The notes under the pieces: model-generated | Told to the model about the DNA's origin: nothing | Database searches by the model: none | The model's input: only the letters and a program-made list of their open reading frames with translations | Shown: positions 1-6,043 of the stretch, one piece after another | Position numbering within the stretch: the first letter of the stretch is position 1 | Layout of the letters: each line of letters begins with the position of its first letter | Assembly: GCA_949291975.1 (NCBI GenBank) | Contig: CASEYA010000056.1 | Location: 1 to 16,072, forward strand | Length of the DNA stretch: 16,072 nt | DNA from: an uncultured Christensenella sp. | GTDB taxonomy: Bacteria > Bacillota > Clostridia > Christensenellales > UBA1242 | Reading direction: 5' to 3' | Position numbers and translations under genes: made by a program

Positions 1-61
1 CGTAAAAAAGCACAACAAGTAAAAATAGCATTAGTATTCTTCGAATTTTATCTAACTGCAT
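1..61 (-). CDS. spoIVB: N-terminus of membrane-anchored protein, probable SpoIVB (partial, runs off window)
   Basis: Only the first 20 codons lie in the window; the gene continues past position 1. They read as a short basic head (MQLDKIRR) followed by a strongly hydrophobic stretch (ILMLFLLVVLF), so the protein begins with a signal anchor. I chose the ATG at 61-59 because an AGGAG sits about 10 nt upstream; the in-frame ATG at 70-68 would lie almost on top of that AGGAG. The SpoIVB assignment rests on position and style. In Bacillus and Clostridium, recN is followed by spoIVB, the forespore-secreted serine protease that triggers processing of pro-sigma-K, and SpoIVB starts with just such an N-terminal anchor. 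No PDZ or protease domain is visible here, so another membrane protein cannot be excluded. Confidence 0.5.
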   Translation of the reverse strand, partial: MQLDKIRRILMLFLLVVLFY

Positions 62-129
62 AAAAACCATACTCCTAAGTATAGTTTTATATCTTTTTTA
101 AAAAATATGCAGGTAATTTATGTAAAAAC

Positions 130-1800
130 TCAGTTTTTAATTTGGTTTGCACGCATTTTTAATTGCTTTGCGTATTCATTTGCAAAAACTCCACTATACC
201 CACCAGCAAGACGGGCAATTTCTTGAATTTGCTGTTCTTTTGATAAAGAAGTGATTTGTGTTGTGGTTCTTTCGTTATTAAAGCTTTTTTGAATAAAGAA
301 ATGTTGGTCAGCCATTGCACCAATTGTTGCAAGGTGTGTTATTACTATTACTTGATAACTTTTTGCCAAATTAGCCATTTTACAAGCAACAGCAAGACCT
401 ACTTCGCCACCTATTCCACTGTCTATTTCATCAAAAATCAATGTTTCAACATTTGTTGACTCACCAAGAATGGTCTTAAACGCAAGCATAAAGCGAGACA
501 TTTCGCCACCAGAAATGATTTTTGCAAGTGATTTTGGTGGTTCACCCATGTTGGCTGAGAACAAAAATTCAACTTCATCAAACCCTCTTGGTGTAAAAGT
601 GGAAGCCCTTTTGAAATCTACAACAAGTTGAGTGTTTTTCATACCCAAACTTTCCAGTTCTTCCTTTAATTTTTGAGCAATTTCATTTGCTACCTCTTTG
701 CGTTTTGTGCTTATTTTTTCGCTTAACTGATTGCCAATTTCCATTAAAGCCTGTTTTTGTGCTTTTAGTTGCTCTATTTTTTCTGCGCTGTTAGTTAAAA
801 ATTCCAACTTTTGTTCGGCATTATTTTTATATTCAAGAGCAGATTCAATACTTCCGCCATATTTTCTTTTTATATTTTTAAGTTTGCTTAGGCGTTGTTC
901 AATTTGCTCAAATTCCATTTCACTGAATTCAAAAGTTTGACATATATCTTTTAAACTTTCAACTATATCATCAACTTCAATTCTTGCGCTTTCAATTCTT
1001 GATTGCAAACTCTCTATATCTTTACCAAAATCTACGCTTCCCAAAAGCATTTTGCCGGCATTATAAAGAGCACATGATACCGAAGCATTTTCGTTAGACA
1101 AGCATTCAGCAGCACCAGCAAGCGATTGAACAATGCTTTGAGCATTTTGCATTTTTTTAAATTGTTTTTCTAGTTCTTCATCCTCACAAAGTTGCAAGTT
1201 TGCTTCATTAAGTTCCGCAAGTTCAAATTCCAGCCTGTCTTTTTCCCTTTGCCATGCACCTTCATCTTCGCCAAATTCAGCAAGTTGCTTGTTTATATCA
1301 CCAATTTCACAAACAACTTTTTCCAGATTAGCCAGGCTTTCTTTGTCTTTTTTATAATTATCAATAAAATTTATATGCGTGGATATATCAAGAAGTTGTT
1401 GATGTTGATGCTGGCCATAGATATCAACCAAGGACTTTGTTATTTTGTTTAGATTGTTTAAAGTTGTTAAAACACCATTAACCCTTATCTCGCCTTTTCC
1501 ATCTAAAGAAAGTTTACGAGAAATAATAATTTCATCCTCAACATCAATGCCAAGGTTGAAACATTCAGTTTTTGCGGGATTATTTTTTTCTATTTCAAAA
1601 ACACCCTCAACTCTTGCAAAATTTTCACCATGACGAATAAAACTTTTGTCAGCACGGTTGCCAAGCATAAAAGTTATTGCACTGATAAAAATTGATTTAC
1701 CAGCACCTGTCTCACCACTTAAAACCACCAAAGCATCATCAAAATCTATTGTTTGATTTTCAATCAAAGCAAAATTTTGCACACACAGTTTTTTTAACAT
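130..1800 (-). CDS. recN: DNA repair protein RecN (SMC-like ATPase)
   Basis: RecN is a cytosolic SMC-family ATPase that acts early in double-strand-break repair and supports RecA-dependent recombination. The 556-residue product has the family's usual length and layout. An N-terminal ATPase half carries Walker A GETGAGKS at residues 29-36. A long charged coiled-coil middle spans about 150-385. A C-terminal ATPase half carries the ABC signature SGGEMSR (430-436), Walker B LIFDEID (454-460) and the switch histidine H489. The open frame extends 20 codons further upstream, but I chose the ATG at 1800-1798: it has a GAGGTGG ribosome site (1806-1812) 5 nt before it, and the upstream extension is not RecN-like and would overlap the promoter. 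The gene follows argR, the usual Firmicute order, but is separated from it by a terminator and has its own promoter with an SOS-box-like operator. Confidence 0.97.
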   Translation of the reverse strand: MLKKLCVQNFALIENQTIDFDDALVVLSGETGAGKSIFISAITFMLGNRADKSFIRHGENFARVEGVFEIEKNNPAKTECFNLGIDVEDEIIISRKLSLDGKGEIRVNGVLTTLNNLNKITKSLVDIYGQHQHQQLLDISTHINFIDNYKKDKESLANLEKVVCEIGDINKQLAEFGEDEGAWQREKDRLEFELAELNEANLQLCEDEELEKQFKKMQNAQSIVQSLAGAAECLSNENASVSCALYNAGKMLLGSVDFGKDIESLQSRIESARIEVDDIVESLKDICQTFEFSEMEFEQIEQRLSKLKNIKRKYGGSIESALEYKNNAEQKLEFLTNSAEKIEQLKAQKQALMEIGNQLSEKISTKRKEVANEIAQKLKEELESLGMKNTQLVVDFKRASTFTPRGFDEVEFLFSANMGEPPKSLAKIISGGEMSRFMLAFKTILGESTNVETLIFDEIDSGIGGEVGLAVACKMANLAKSYQVIVITHLATIGAMADQHFFIQKSFNNERTTTQITSLSKEQQIQEIARLAGGYSGVFANEYAKQLKMRANQIKN

Positions 1801-1811
1801 AGAAACCACCT

Positions 1812-1825
1812 CAAACATTTGTTCT
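1812..1825 (-). promoter_or_regulatory. SOS (LexA) box-like operator of recN
   Basis: On the minus strand this reads AGAACAAATGTTTG. It fits the Gram-positive LexA/DinR consensus CGAACRNRYGTTYC at 12 of 14 positions, with only the outermost bases differing. It covers the expected transcription start of the recN promoter, where a repressor would block initiation. Its GAACAAATG half is repeated in inverted orientation at 1838-1846. No LexA gene is in the window, so LexA binding is inferred. Confidence 0.6.
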
Positions 1826-1846
1826 AATTTTATTATAGAACAAATG
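1816..1846. repeat. 11-bp perfect inverted repeat around the recN -10 box
   Basis: The arms at 1816-1826 (CATTTGTTCTA) and 1836-1846 (TAGAACAAATG) are exact inverted copies separated by 9 bp. The TATAAT of the recN promoter begins in the right arm and runs through the spacer. One arm is part of the SOS-box-like sequence, so the second arm may be an extra half-site. Confidence 0.8.
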
Positions 1847-1860
1847 AACAAAATTAGCAA
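1832..1860 (-). promoter_or_regulatory. recN promoter (sigma-A type)
   Basis: On the minus strand there is TTGCTA (1860-1855), a 17-bp spacer, and a perfect TATAAT (1837-1832). The transcription start would fall near 1825, about 25 nt before the recN ATG. The promoter lies directly after the argR terminator, so recN appears to be an independent transcription unit. Confidence 0.7.
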
Positions 1861-1904
1861 GCGATTTTCATTAATTTTTCTTATTAATTTTCACTCGTCA
1901 ACAA

Positions 1905-1936
1905 AACAAAAAGGAACAAAATGATATTTGTTCCTT
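1905..1936 (-). terminator. Rho-independent terminator after argR
   Basis: The arms AAGGAACAAA (1911-1920) and TTTGTTCCTT (1927-1936) are a perfect 10-bp inverted repeat with a 6-nt loop. On the minus strand the hairpin is followed by a T-rich run (TTTGTTTTG, below 1911). It lies about 50 nt after the argR stop codon. The stem is AT-rich, so termination may be partial. Confidence 0.65.
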
Positions 1937-1988
1937 CTTCCTTGCTTTAAAGACTTAATTTAAAGAATTCAATCTATACAAATTTGAT

Positions 1989-2444
1989 TTAGTTAGCCAA
2001 TATTTCCGAAAGCCTTGAACTGATTTTTGCAACATAATCAATGTTGTCAATTATCATCATAACAGTGTCGTCGCCATATACACATCCAAGCGAATGTTCT
2101 ATTGCCAAGCGGTCAACAAAATTACCCACAGCAGACGCTGTCCCACGCAAAGTTTTTATTATAACAAGATTTCCCGTATGTTTAACCCAAAGAACAGCCT
2201 CTTTAAAAAGATTTGCAACTTTGTTTGAACCAACCTTGTCATCATTACCAACAAAAGCATAGCGGTATTTTTTCTTTTCCCCAACAATTTTAATAAGCCC
2301 CAACTCTTTTATATCACGAGACACAGTTGCTTGCGTTACATCATAGCCCGCAGAACACAAGGAAGCCACAAGTTCTTCTTGCGTTTCAATCTCATTATTA
2401 GAAATGATTTCTATAATTTTTGATTGCCTTGATGACCTTGCCAT
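1989..2444 (-). CDS. argR: Arginine repressor ArgR/AhrC
   Basis: ArgR is an arginine-sensing hexameric DNA-binding protein that represses arginine biosynthesis genes and often activates catabolic ones. The 151-residue product matches the family length. The N-terminal winged helix (about 1-70) contains the recognition-helix segment TQATVSRDIKELGL (37-50). A short linker follows. The C-terminal oligomerisation and arginine-binding domain carries GTASAVGNFVD (101-111) and GDDT (124-127). The frame is open 12 codons upstream, but the ATG at 2444-2442 has a clean AAAGGAG (from about 2452) 6-7 nt before it and gives the typical MxRSSRQ-like start. The gene lies between two terminators and has a promoter overlapped by ARG-box-like sequences, so it is probably a self-regulated single-gene unit. 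Its position before recN is the conserved Firmicute arrangement. Confidence 0.96.
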   Translation of the reverse strand: MARSSRQSKIIEIISNNEIETQEELVASLCSAGYDVTQATVSRDIKELGLIKIVGEKKKYRYAFVGNDDKVGSNKVANLFKEAVLWVKHTGNLVIIKTLRGTASAVGNFVDRLAIEHSLGCVYGDDTVMMIIDNIDYVAKISSRLSEILAN

Positions 2445-2457
2445 ATAACGCTCCTTT

Positions 2458-2479
2458 TGCATAAAATTAAATTTATACA
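2458..2479. promoter_or_regulatory. ARG-box-like palindrome in the argR leader
   Basis: This 22-bp imperfect palindrome has half-sites TGCATAAAATT and TGTATAAATTT that agree at 9 of 11 positions. It lies between the argR promoter and ribosome site. It resembles the AT-rich, 18-bp palindromic ARG boxes bound by ArgR. The assignment is by resemblance only. Confidence 0.45.
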
Positions 2480-2493
2480 TTTTACTTATGTTA

Positions 2494-2522
2494 ATTATAC
2501 ATTAAGATTTATAATTATGCAA
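2494..2522 (-). promoter_or_regulatory. argR promoter
   Basis: On the minus strand there is TTGCAT (2522-2517), a 17-bp spacer and TATAAT (2499-2494), preceded by TG one base earlier (TGTATAAT). The predicted start is near 2487, about 43 nt before the argR ATG. The -35 box is embedded in an ARG-box-like sequence. Confidence 0.6.
2507..2522 (-). promoter_or_regulatory. ARG-box-like site over the argR -35 region
   Basis: The minus strand reads TTGCATAATTATAAAT. The inner 14 bases match the classic ARG-box core TGAATAATTATTCA at 11 positions. The same 16 bp recur exactly at 2596-2611. A further related sequence, TGCATAAAAATT plus an imperfect other half, lies at 2540-2557. Overlap with the -35 box is the expected geometry for autorepression. 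Confidence 0.5.
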
Positions 2523-2539
2523 TAGTTTTTTGTATATTT

Positions 2540-2557
2540 ATTCAAAATTTTTATGCA
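2540..2557 (-). promoter_or_regulatory. Third ARG-box-like site upstream of argR
   Basis: The minus strand starts TGCATAAAAATT, close to the left half of the Bacillus-type box TGAATAAAAATT. The right half is degenerate. It sits about 18 bp upstream of the argR -35 box. Confidence 0.35.
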
Positions 2558-2561
2558 TAAT

Positions 2562-2586
2562 AAAAACCCGAAAAATCGGGCTTTTC
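2562..2586 (-). terminator. Rho-independent terminator after the CorB-like gene
   Basis: A GC-rich stem CCCGA (2567-2571) / TCGGG (2576-2580) closes a 4-nt loop. On the minus strand it is followed by TTTTTATTAT. A-rich sequence on the other side makes it potentially bidirectional. It closes the upstream transcription unit just before the argR promoter. Confidence 0.8.
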
Positions 2587-2595
2587 TGGACTAAA

Positions 2596-2611
2596 ATTTA
2601 TAATTATGCAA
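2596..2611 (-). repeat. Second exact copy of the 16-bp ARG-box-like sequence
   Basis: TTGCATAATTATAAAT on the minus strand is identical to 2522-2507. It lies between the stop of the CorB-like gene and its terminator, about 74 bp upstream of the argR -35 box. It could be a distal ArgR site or a by-product of a short duplication. Confidence 0.6.
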
Positions 2612-2618
2612 AAATTTG

Positions 2619-3224
2619 TTAATTTTTTCCTCTTTTTCTTGAAAAAATACTCATAAATTTACCCACTCCCAAAAGCACTTTTGTGGAACAATTTAATGCA
2701 TAAGTTTTCCCAAGCGCTTTGCCTAAAACAGTAAGAGCAGCAATAAGTGAACTTATAAGAGTGGACAATATTGCACTGTTAAAACTTTCAAATTCAGCAA
2801 TAATGAAGATTGATACCGCAACACCACCTGCACCACTTAGAATTGAGCATATATCACCTATCACATCGGTGCAAACTGATGAAACTCTGTCTGCATTTTT
2901 AACAAGTTTAATTGCTTGGTCAACACCTCGCTTGTATCCCTTGCTTTTTAGTTCCAAAAAAGGCTTTATATGACTTGCTGCAACCGCTACACCAATTATG
3001 TCAAAAATAACACTTATTATAATCAAAACTAAAATAACAAAAAGAGCCAAAACCAAATTTGAACGCATAAGGATTAGTTGTGACATTATTGCAAAAATAA
3101 AACACAAAGACAAAGAAACAGCAAAAATCTCAAAATACCAAAGTTTTGAACTTAAAGAGTTTTTCTTGCTTTGTTTATCTTTTTTATGTTTTAAACTTTC
3201 AATTTCAACCTTGTCTTCATCCAT
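2619..3224 (-). CDS. CorB-like/DUF21-related small membrane protein of unknown role
   Basis: The 201-residue product has a hydrophilic, lysine-rich N-terminal tail (1-27), two strong membrane segments (about 28-52 and 56-84), a polar middle (85-127) and one or two weaker membrane segments (about 128-175). The signature SVIFDIIGVAVAAS (71-84), the NADRVSSVCTDVIGDICSILSG block (from 110) and GKALGK recall small clostridial proteins that databases label Mg2+/Co2+ transporter CorB. These are shorter than true CorB/CorC exporters and lack their CBS domains. I recall this likeness rather than having searched for it, and transport of a metal is unproven. The gene lies 47 bp after xseB, where other Firmicutes carry ispA, dxs and tlyA. 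No ribosome site is visible before its ATG, yet no other in-frame start would keep the N-terminal tail. A terminator follows. Confidence 0.65.
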   Translation of the reverse strand: MDEDKVEIESLKHKKDKQSKKNSLSSKLWYFEIFAVSLSLCFIFAIMSQLILMRSNLVLALFVILVLIIISVIFDIIGVAVAASHIKPFLELKSKGYKRGVDQAIKLVKNADRVSSVCTDVIGDICSILSGAGGVAVSIFIIAEFESFNSAILSTLISSLIAALTVLGKALGKTYALNCSTKVLLGVGKFMSIFSRKRGKN

Positions 3225-3229
3225 GGTTT

Positions 3230-3235
3230 ATTATA
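3230..3235 (-). promoter_or_regulatory. Possible -10 box just upstream of the CorB-like gene
   Basis: A perfect TATAAT on the minus strand ends 5 nt before the ATG at 3224. A transcript from it would begin at or next to the start codon, that is, be leaderless. No convincing -35 hexamer is seen 16-18 bp upstream, so the site may be a chance match in AT-rich DNA. Confidence 0.25.
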
Positions 3236-3271
3236 TGGTTTAACTACTTAAAAAATGATTAAAAACAAAAT

Positions 3272-3478
3272 TTATTCAAGCGGTTGTTCAATTAGTTTGT
3301 CAAGTTCAGCTTTTAAAACCGTTATCTTCCCTTTGCTTTCTTCAAGCATGGAAAAACACTCTTTGGCAAGCTCAACACCCTCTTCAAAAAGCTTGTTTGC
3401 TTCTTCTAAAGATGTTTTACCAGACTCTATTTTTTCCAGTATTTTTTCAAGTTTTTCAACCTTTTCTTCAAAAGTCAT
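3272..3478 (-). CDS. xseB: Exodeoxyribonuclease VII small subunit
   Basis: XseB is the small subunit that joins in several copies with XseA to form exonuclease VII, which degrades single-stranded DNA in both directions. The 68-residue product has the usual family size and helical-hairpin composition, with the conserved pattern FEEKVEKLEKILEKIESG (3-20), SLEEANKLFEEGVEL and a second amphipathic helix with repeated Glu/Lys. The ATG overlaps the xseA stop in an ATGA junction, so translation is coupled. A GGAG ribosome site lies in the xseA tail about 8 nt upstream. Confidence 0.95.
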   Translation of the reverse strand: MTFEEKVEKLEKILEKIESGKTSLEEANKLFEEGVELAKECFSMLEESKGKITVLKAELDKLIEQPLE

Positions 3479-4665
3479 TTTAACTTCTCCTTACTTTCAA
3501 TTTTTGCTTTAAACGCACCATCTTTTAAAATGATTCTCACAGCATCATCAATATTTACATCTTGCAAGGACAAAATTCTTGCATTTCCACTTTCAACCAC
3601 AGCATAACCCATTTTTAAAACTTCTTCAGGATTTCTTGATTGAATTTTATTTTTCAATAGTTCAATTTTTTGATATTTATCCTTAGAGTAGTTCAAAATT
3701 GAAGAATTTAGTTTTATCAATTTTTCTCGAAGTGGAATTTTTTTATCTTTTAAACAATCTTCAAATGCATCCTGTAAATTTTCGCACAAATCTTGCAAGT
3801 ATTCATTGCTATCTCTCATTTTATTAAAAGTTAGTGCTGTGATTTTACTTAATGCTACCCTCATTCTCGCAACCACTTGCGCTGTGTCGACAGAAAGAAT
3901 TTCAGCGGCAGCAGACGGTGTTGGAGCACGCATATCGGCAACAAAATCAGCAATAGTAAAATCAGTTTCATGACCAACCGCACTCACAACGGGCTTAACA
4001 GAATTATATATTGCACGAGCCACAAGTTCATCATTAAAACAACTTAAATCTTCCAAAGAACCACCACCACGAGCAACAACAATCACATCAACATCAGTAT
4101 TGTTTAGCGCATTAATTCCTTTTACAATACTTTCAACCGCACCCACTCCTTGAACTTGCGCTGGATAAAGCAAAATATTAAGCATGGGATTTCTTCTCCA
4201 AGACACATCTTTAATGTCTTGCAACACCGCACCCGTTTCGGAAGTTACCACACCAATTTTTTTGATAACCTTTGGCAAAGGCTTTTTCTTATCCTTATCA
4301 AAAAGCCCTTCTTTTTCTAGTTTGTTTTTTAACTCTAAAAATTTTTGATATAAAGCGCCTATTCCATATGCTTGAATATCACTCACAACAAAGGAAAACC
4401 TGCCACCTTTTACATAGTAATTTGGAGAGCCCCGCACAATAACCATGTCTCCCTCTTTTGGTAAATAGTCAAAATTACATTCTCCAAAACCAACACAATT
4501 CAAAAGAGCTTCACTGTCTTTTAAGCTAAAATAAAGGTTACCTTTGCTTATTTTAAAGTCAGAAATCTCACCATATATCAAAATATTGTGAAGCAGTTCT
4601 TCACTTGCAAAAATTTGTTTTATATAATTAGATACCTGACTTACACTAATAATATTTTCATTCAT
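3475..4665 (-). CDS. xseA: Exodeoxyribonuclease VII large subunit
   Basis: XseA is the catalytic subunit of exonuclease VII, used in repair and removal of single-stranded DNA. The 396-residue product begins with an OB-fold nucleic-acid-binding domain (about 5-100). The nuclease core follows, with IGVVTSETGAVLQDI (137-151), ARGGGSLEDL (198-207), FNDELVARAI (210-219) and SAVGHETDFTIADFVADMRA (228-247), which holds conserved H232 and D235. A charged coiled-coil tail (about 270-370) binds XseB in the family. The ATG overlaps the nusB stop by 8 nt; an AGGAG lies about 15 nt upstream, rather far, so coupling to nusB translation may matter. It forms one unit with nusB and xseB. Confidence 0.97.
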   Translation of the reverse strand: MNENIISVSQVSNYIKQIFASEELLHNILIYGEISDFKISKGNLYFSLKDSEALLNCVGFGECNFDYLPKEGDMVIVRGSPNYYVKGGRFSFVVSDIQAYGIGALYQKFLELKNKLEKEGLFDKDKKKPLPKVIKKIGVVTSETGAVLQDIKDVSWRRNPMLNILLYPAQVQGVGAVESIVKGINALNNTDVDVIVVARGGGSLEDLSCFNDELVARAIYNSVKPVVSAVGHETDFTIADFVADMRAPTPSAAAEILSVDTAQVVARMRVALSKITALTFNKMRDSNEYLQDLCENLQDAFEDCLKDKKIPLREKLIKLNSSILNYSKDKYQKIELLKNKIQSRNPEEVLKMGYAVVESGNARILSLQDVNIDDAVRIILKDGAFKAKIESKEKLK

Positions 4666-5071
4666 CTAATTTGTTTAATACTCCTGATAAAACTCCATTC
4701 ACAAACTTATAACTTTTCACATCCCCATATTTTTTCGCAAGTTTAACAGCCTCATTTATAACAACTTTTTGTGGGGTTTGTTTGCCTATAAGTTCAAAAA
4801 CGGCAACAATCAAAATTGCACGGTCAACCTCATTTAATTGAGCAAGTTTATACCCCTTTAAAGCACTTTCAATTATGTTATCAATTTCTTTTTTAATGGA
4901 AAATATCTTGTTATAATTTTCTTCTATCTCGTTTTGCTCTTCATTAGATAATTCTAGTTCTTTCTCTTGAAAATCAAGTTTTTGCTCATCAGTATCTAAA
5001 TTACGCATATCAGCAAAATCTTTCATAAAGACTTTTTTAAATAATTCCTCTCGAAGTTGTGTTTTATTCAT
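4658..5071 (-). CDS. nusB: Transcription antitermination factor NusB
   Basis: NusB is a small all-helical protein that binds NusE (ribosomal protein S10) and boxA RNA to keep RNA polymerase elongating, mainly on rRNA operons. The 137-residue product has the N-terminal RNA-binding start TQLREELFKKVF (4-15), an acidic middle, and the family's C-terminal block, including NEVDRAILIVAVFEL (79-93), VVINEAVKLAKKYGD (102-116) and KFVNGVLSGVLNKL. A GGAGG ribosome site lies 5 nt before the ATG. A hairpin with a T-tract separates it from the asp23-like gene upstream, and its stop overlaps the xseA start. The asp23-nusB-xse order is typical of Firmicutes. Confidence 0.95.
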   Translation of the reverse strand: MNKTQLREELFKKVFMKDFADMRNLDTDEQKLDFQEKELELSNEEQNEIEENYNKIFSIKKEIDNIIESALKGYKLAQLNEVDRAILIVAVFELIGKQTPQKVVINEAVKLAKKYGDVKSYKFVNGVLSGVLNKLDE

Positions 5072-5081
5072 TTATTCCTCC

Positions 5082-5110
5082 AAATAAAACAAAACCCTCT
5101 GTTTGAGGGC
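5082..5110 (-). terminator. Hairpin with T-tract (terminator or attenuator) before nusB
   Basis: The arms CCCTC (5095-5099) and GAGGG (5105-5109) close a 5-nt loop. On the minus strand the hairpin is followed by TTTTGTTTTATTT, which runs straight into the nusB ribosome site. It lies 10 nt after the asp23-like stop codon. I see no clear promoter between it and nusB, so it probably terminates only part of the transcripts. Confidence 0.7.
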
Positions 5111-5118
5111 TGTGTTTT

Positions 5119-5487
5119 CTATTTTTTCTCTGCAGATACAAATTGAACACCCATTACTCTAACATTTATTGAATGAATTGGAATGTTCATCATAGAAGTA
5201 ATGCCACTTTTAATGTTTTCTTGCACACGGAATGCCACATCGGCAACATTGTAATCAGCAAAGATGTTAATATAAACATCTATAACCAAACCATCTTTTG
5301 TGTGGGTTAATTTCACACCTTCACAATAGTTGTTGGAAAACATTTTCTTAAAAAAACTTCCACCAAAATTTGAGCATAAAGAAGCGACTCCACTTATTTC
5401 TTTTGCCGCCAAGTTAACAATGGAAAGCAAAATATTTTTATTATAGGTTACCAATCCCTTGCTCATTTGTTCGTCTTTTTTTGCCAT
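5119..5487 (-). CDS. Asp23/Gls24 family envelope stress protein
   Basis: This is a 122-residue member of the Asp23/Gls24 (DUF322) family, small cytosolic or membrane-associated proteins linked to cell-envelope homeostasis and stress in Gram-positive bacteria. The family pattern is visible: GLVTYNKNILLSIVNLAAKEISGVASL (from 11), a variable centre, GLVIDVYINIFADYNVADVAFRVQENIKSGI (from 66), and a C-terminal NIPIHSINVRVMGVQF (100-115). No signal peptide is present. The start has an AAGGA about 11 nt upstream and a sigma-A-like promoter directly before it. A gene of this family (yqhY in Bacillus) regularly sits just before nusB, as here. Its exact function in this setting is not known. Confidence 0.9.
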   Translation of the reverse strand: MAKKDEQMSKGLVTYNKNILLSIVNLAAKEISGVASLCSNFGGSFFKKMFSNNYCEGVKLTHTKDGLVIDVYINIFADYNVADVAFRVQENIKSGITSMMNIPIHSINVRVMGVQFVSAEKK

Positions 5488-5519
5488 ATTTCTAAAACTT
5501 CCTTATTTTTATAGAAATT

Positions 5520-5548
5520 AGTATAGCATATATTTTTTTTAGACGCAA
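5520..5548 (-). promoter_or_regulatory. Promoter of the asp23-nusB-xseA-xseB unit
   Basis: On the minus strand there is TTGCGT (5548-5543), a 17-bp spacer and TATACT (5525-5520). The -35 box begins immediately after the spoIIIAH stop codon. This would let the housekeeping genes be expressed during growth, independently of the sporulation operon upstream. Confidence 0.6.
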
Positions 5549-6028
5549 CTATTCAACAGGAATTATTTTAATGTTATCAATGCTTTTTTCTGTTTGACCT
5601 TGAACAATTTCAACAATTTGAGCAACTTCTGATTCGGTTAACTCTGCACTTTTTACCATTACATTAACATAGTTATCAGTTAAAGAAACAACAACATCGT
5701 CAAAGCCTTTTGCTAGAATAAAACCTTCAATTTGTAATTCTTGTTCCATAATTTTTGCAAGATTTGTAAGATTGTTTTCGGCCTCTGTTTTTGCATCAGC
5801 AGATGAGTTTGCACTGTTTAGAATTGCTTCATAGTAAAGTGATTGTTGCTCTCTTGATGCATCTCGGTCAATTCTGTATGTTTCAAAAAAACTTGCAGAG
5901 GTTATACTGCCACCAGTTGTTGTAGAAATTGCCTGTTGATTAAGTGTTAGGTTCAAAAAACCTGTTACTATTAAAAGTGCAACCATTGTTGTTAAAATTA
6001 TTATTTTCTTTTTCTTTGTTAATACCAT
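5549..6028 (-). CDS. spoIIIAH: Stage III sporulation protein AH
   Basis: SpoIIIAH sits in the mother-cell membrane and meets forespore SpoIIQ across the intermembrane space, forming the channel between the two cells. It is also related to secretion-ring (EscJ-type) proteins. The 159-residue product has a KKKK head, one membrane anchor (about 9-28), a linker, the conserved helix SLYYEAILNSANSSADAK (63-80) and a C-terminal ring-building domain ending in IDNIKIIPVE. A good AAGGAG lies about 7 nt before the ATG. It is the last gene of the spoIIIA operon, 15 nt after spoIIIAG. Confidence 0.95.
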   Translation of the reverse strand: MVLTKKKKIIILTTMVALLIVTGFLNLTLNQQAISTTTGGSITSASFFETYRIDRDASREQQSLYYEAILNSANSSADAKTEAENNLTNLAKIMEQELQIEGFILAKGFDDVVVSLTDNYVNVMVKSAELTESEVAQIVEIVQGQTEKSIDNIKIIPVE

Positions 6029-6043
6029 TTTTATATCTCCTTT

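Noticed and set aside
82-111. Possible sigma-G promoter before the spoIVB-like gene
   Set aside because: TGCATA (111-106, minus) fits a sigma-G -35 box, but no CATNNTA-type -10 sequence is found at 17-18 bp.
1801-1860. 20-codon N-terminal extension of RecN
   Set aside because: It would overlap the promoter and operator, and the strong ribosome site points to the ATG at 1800.
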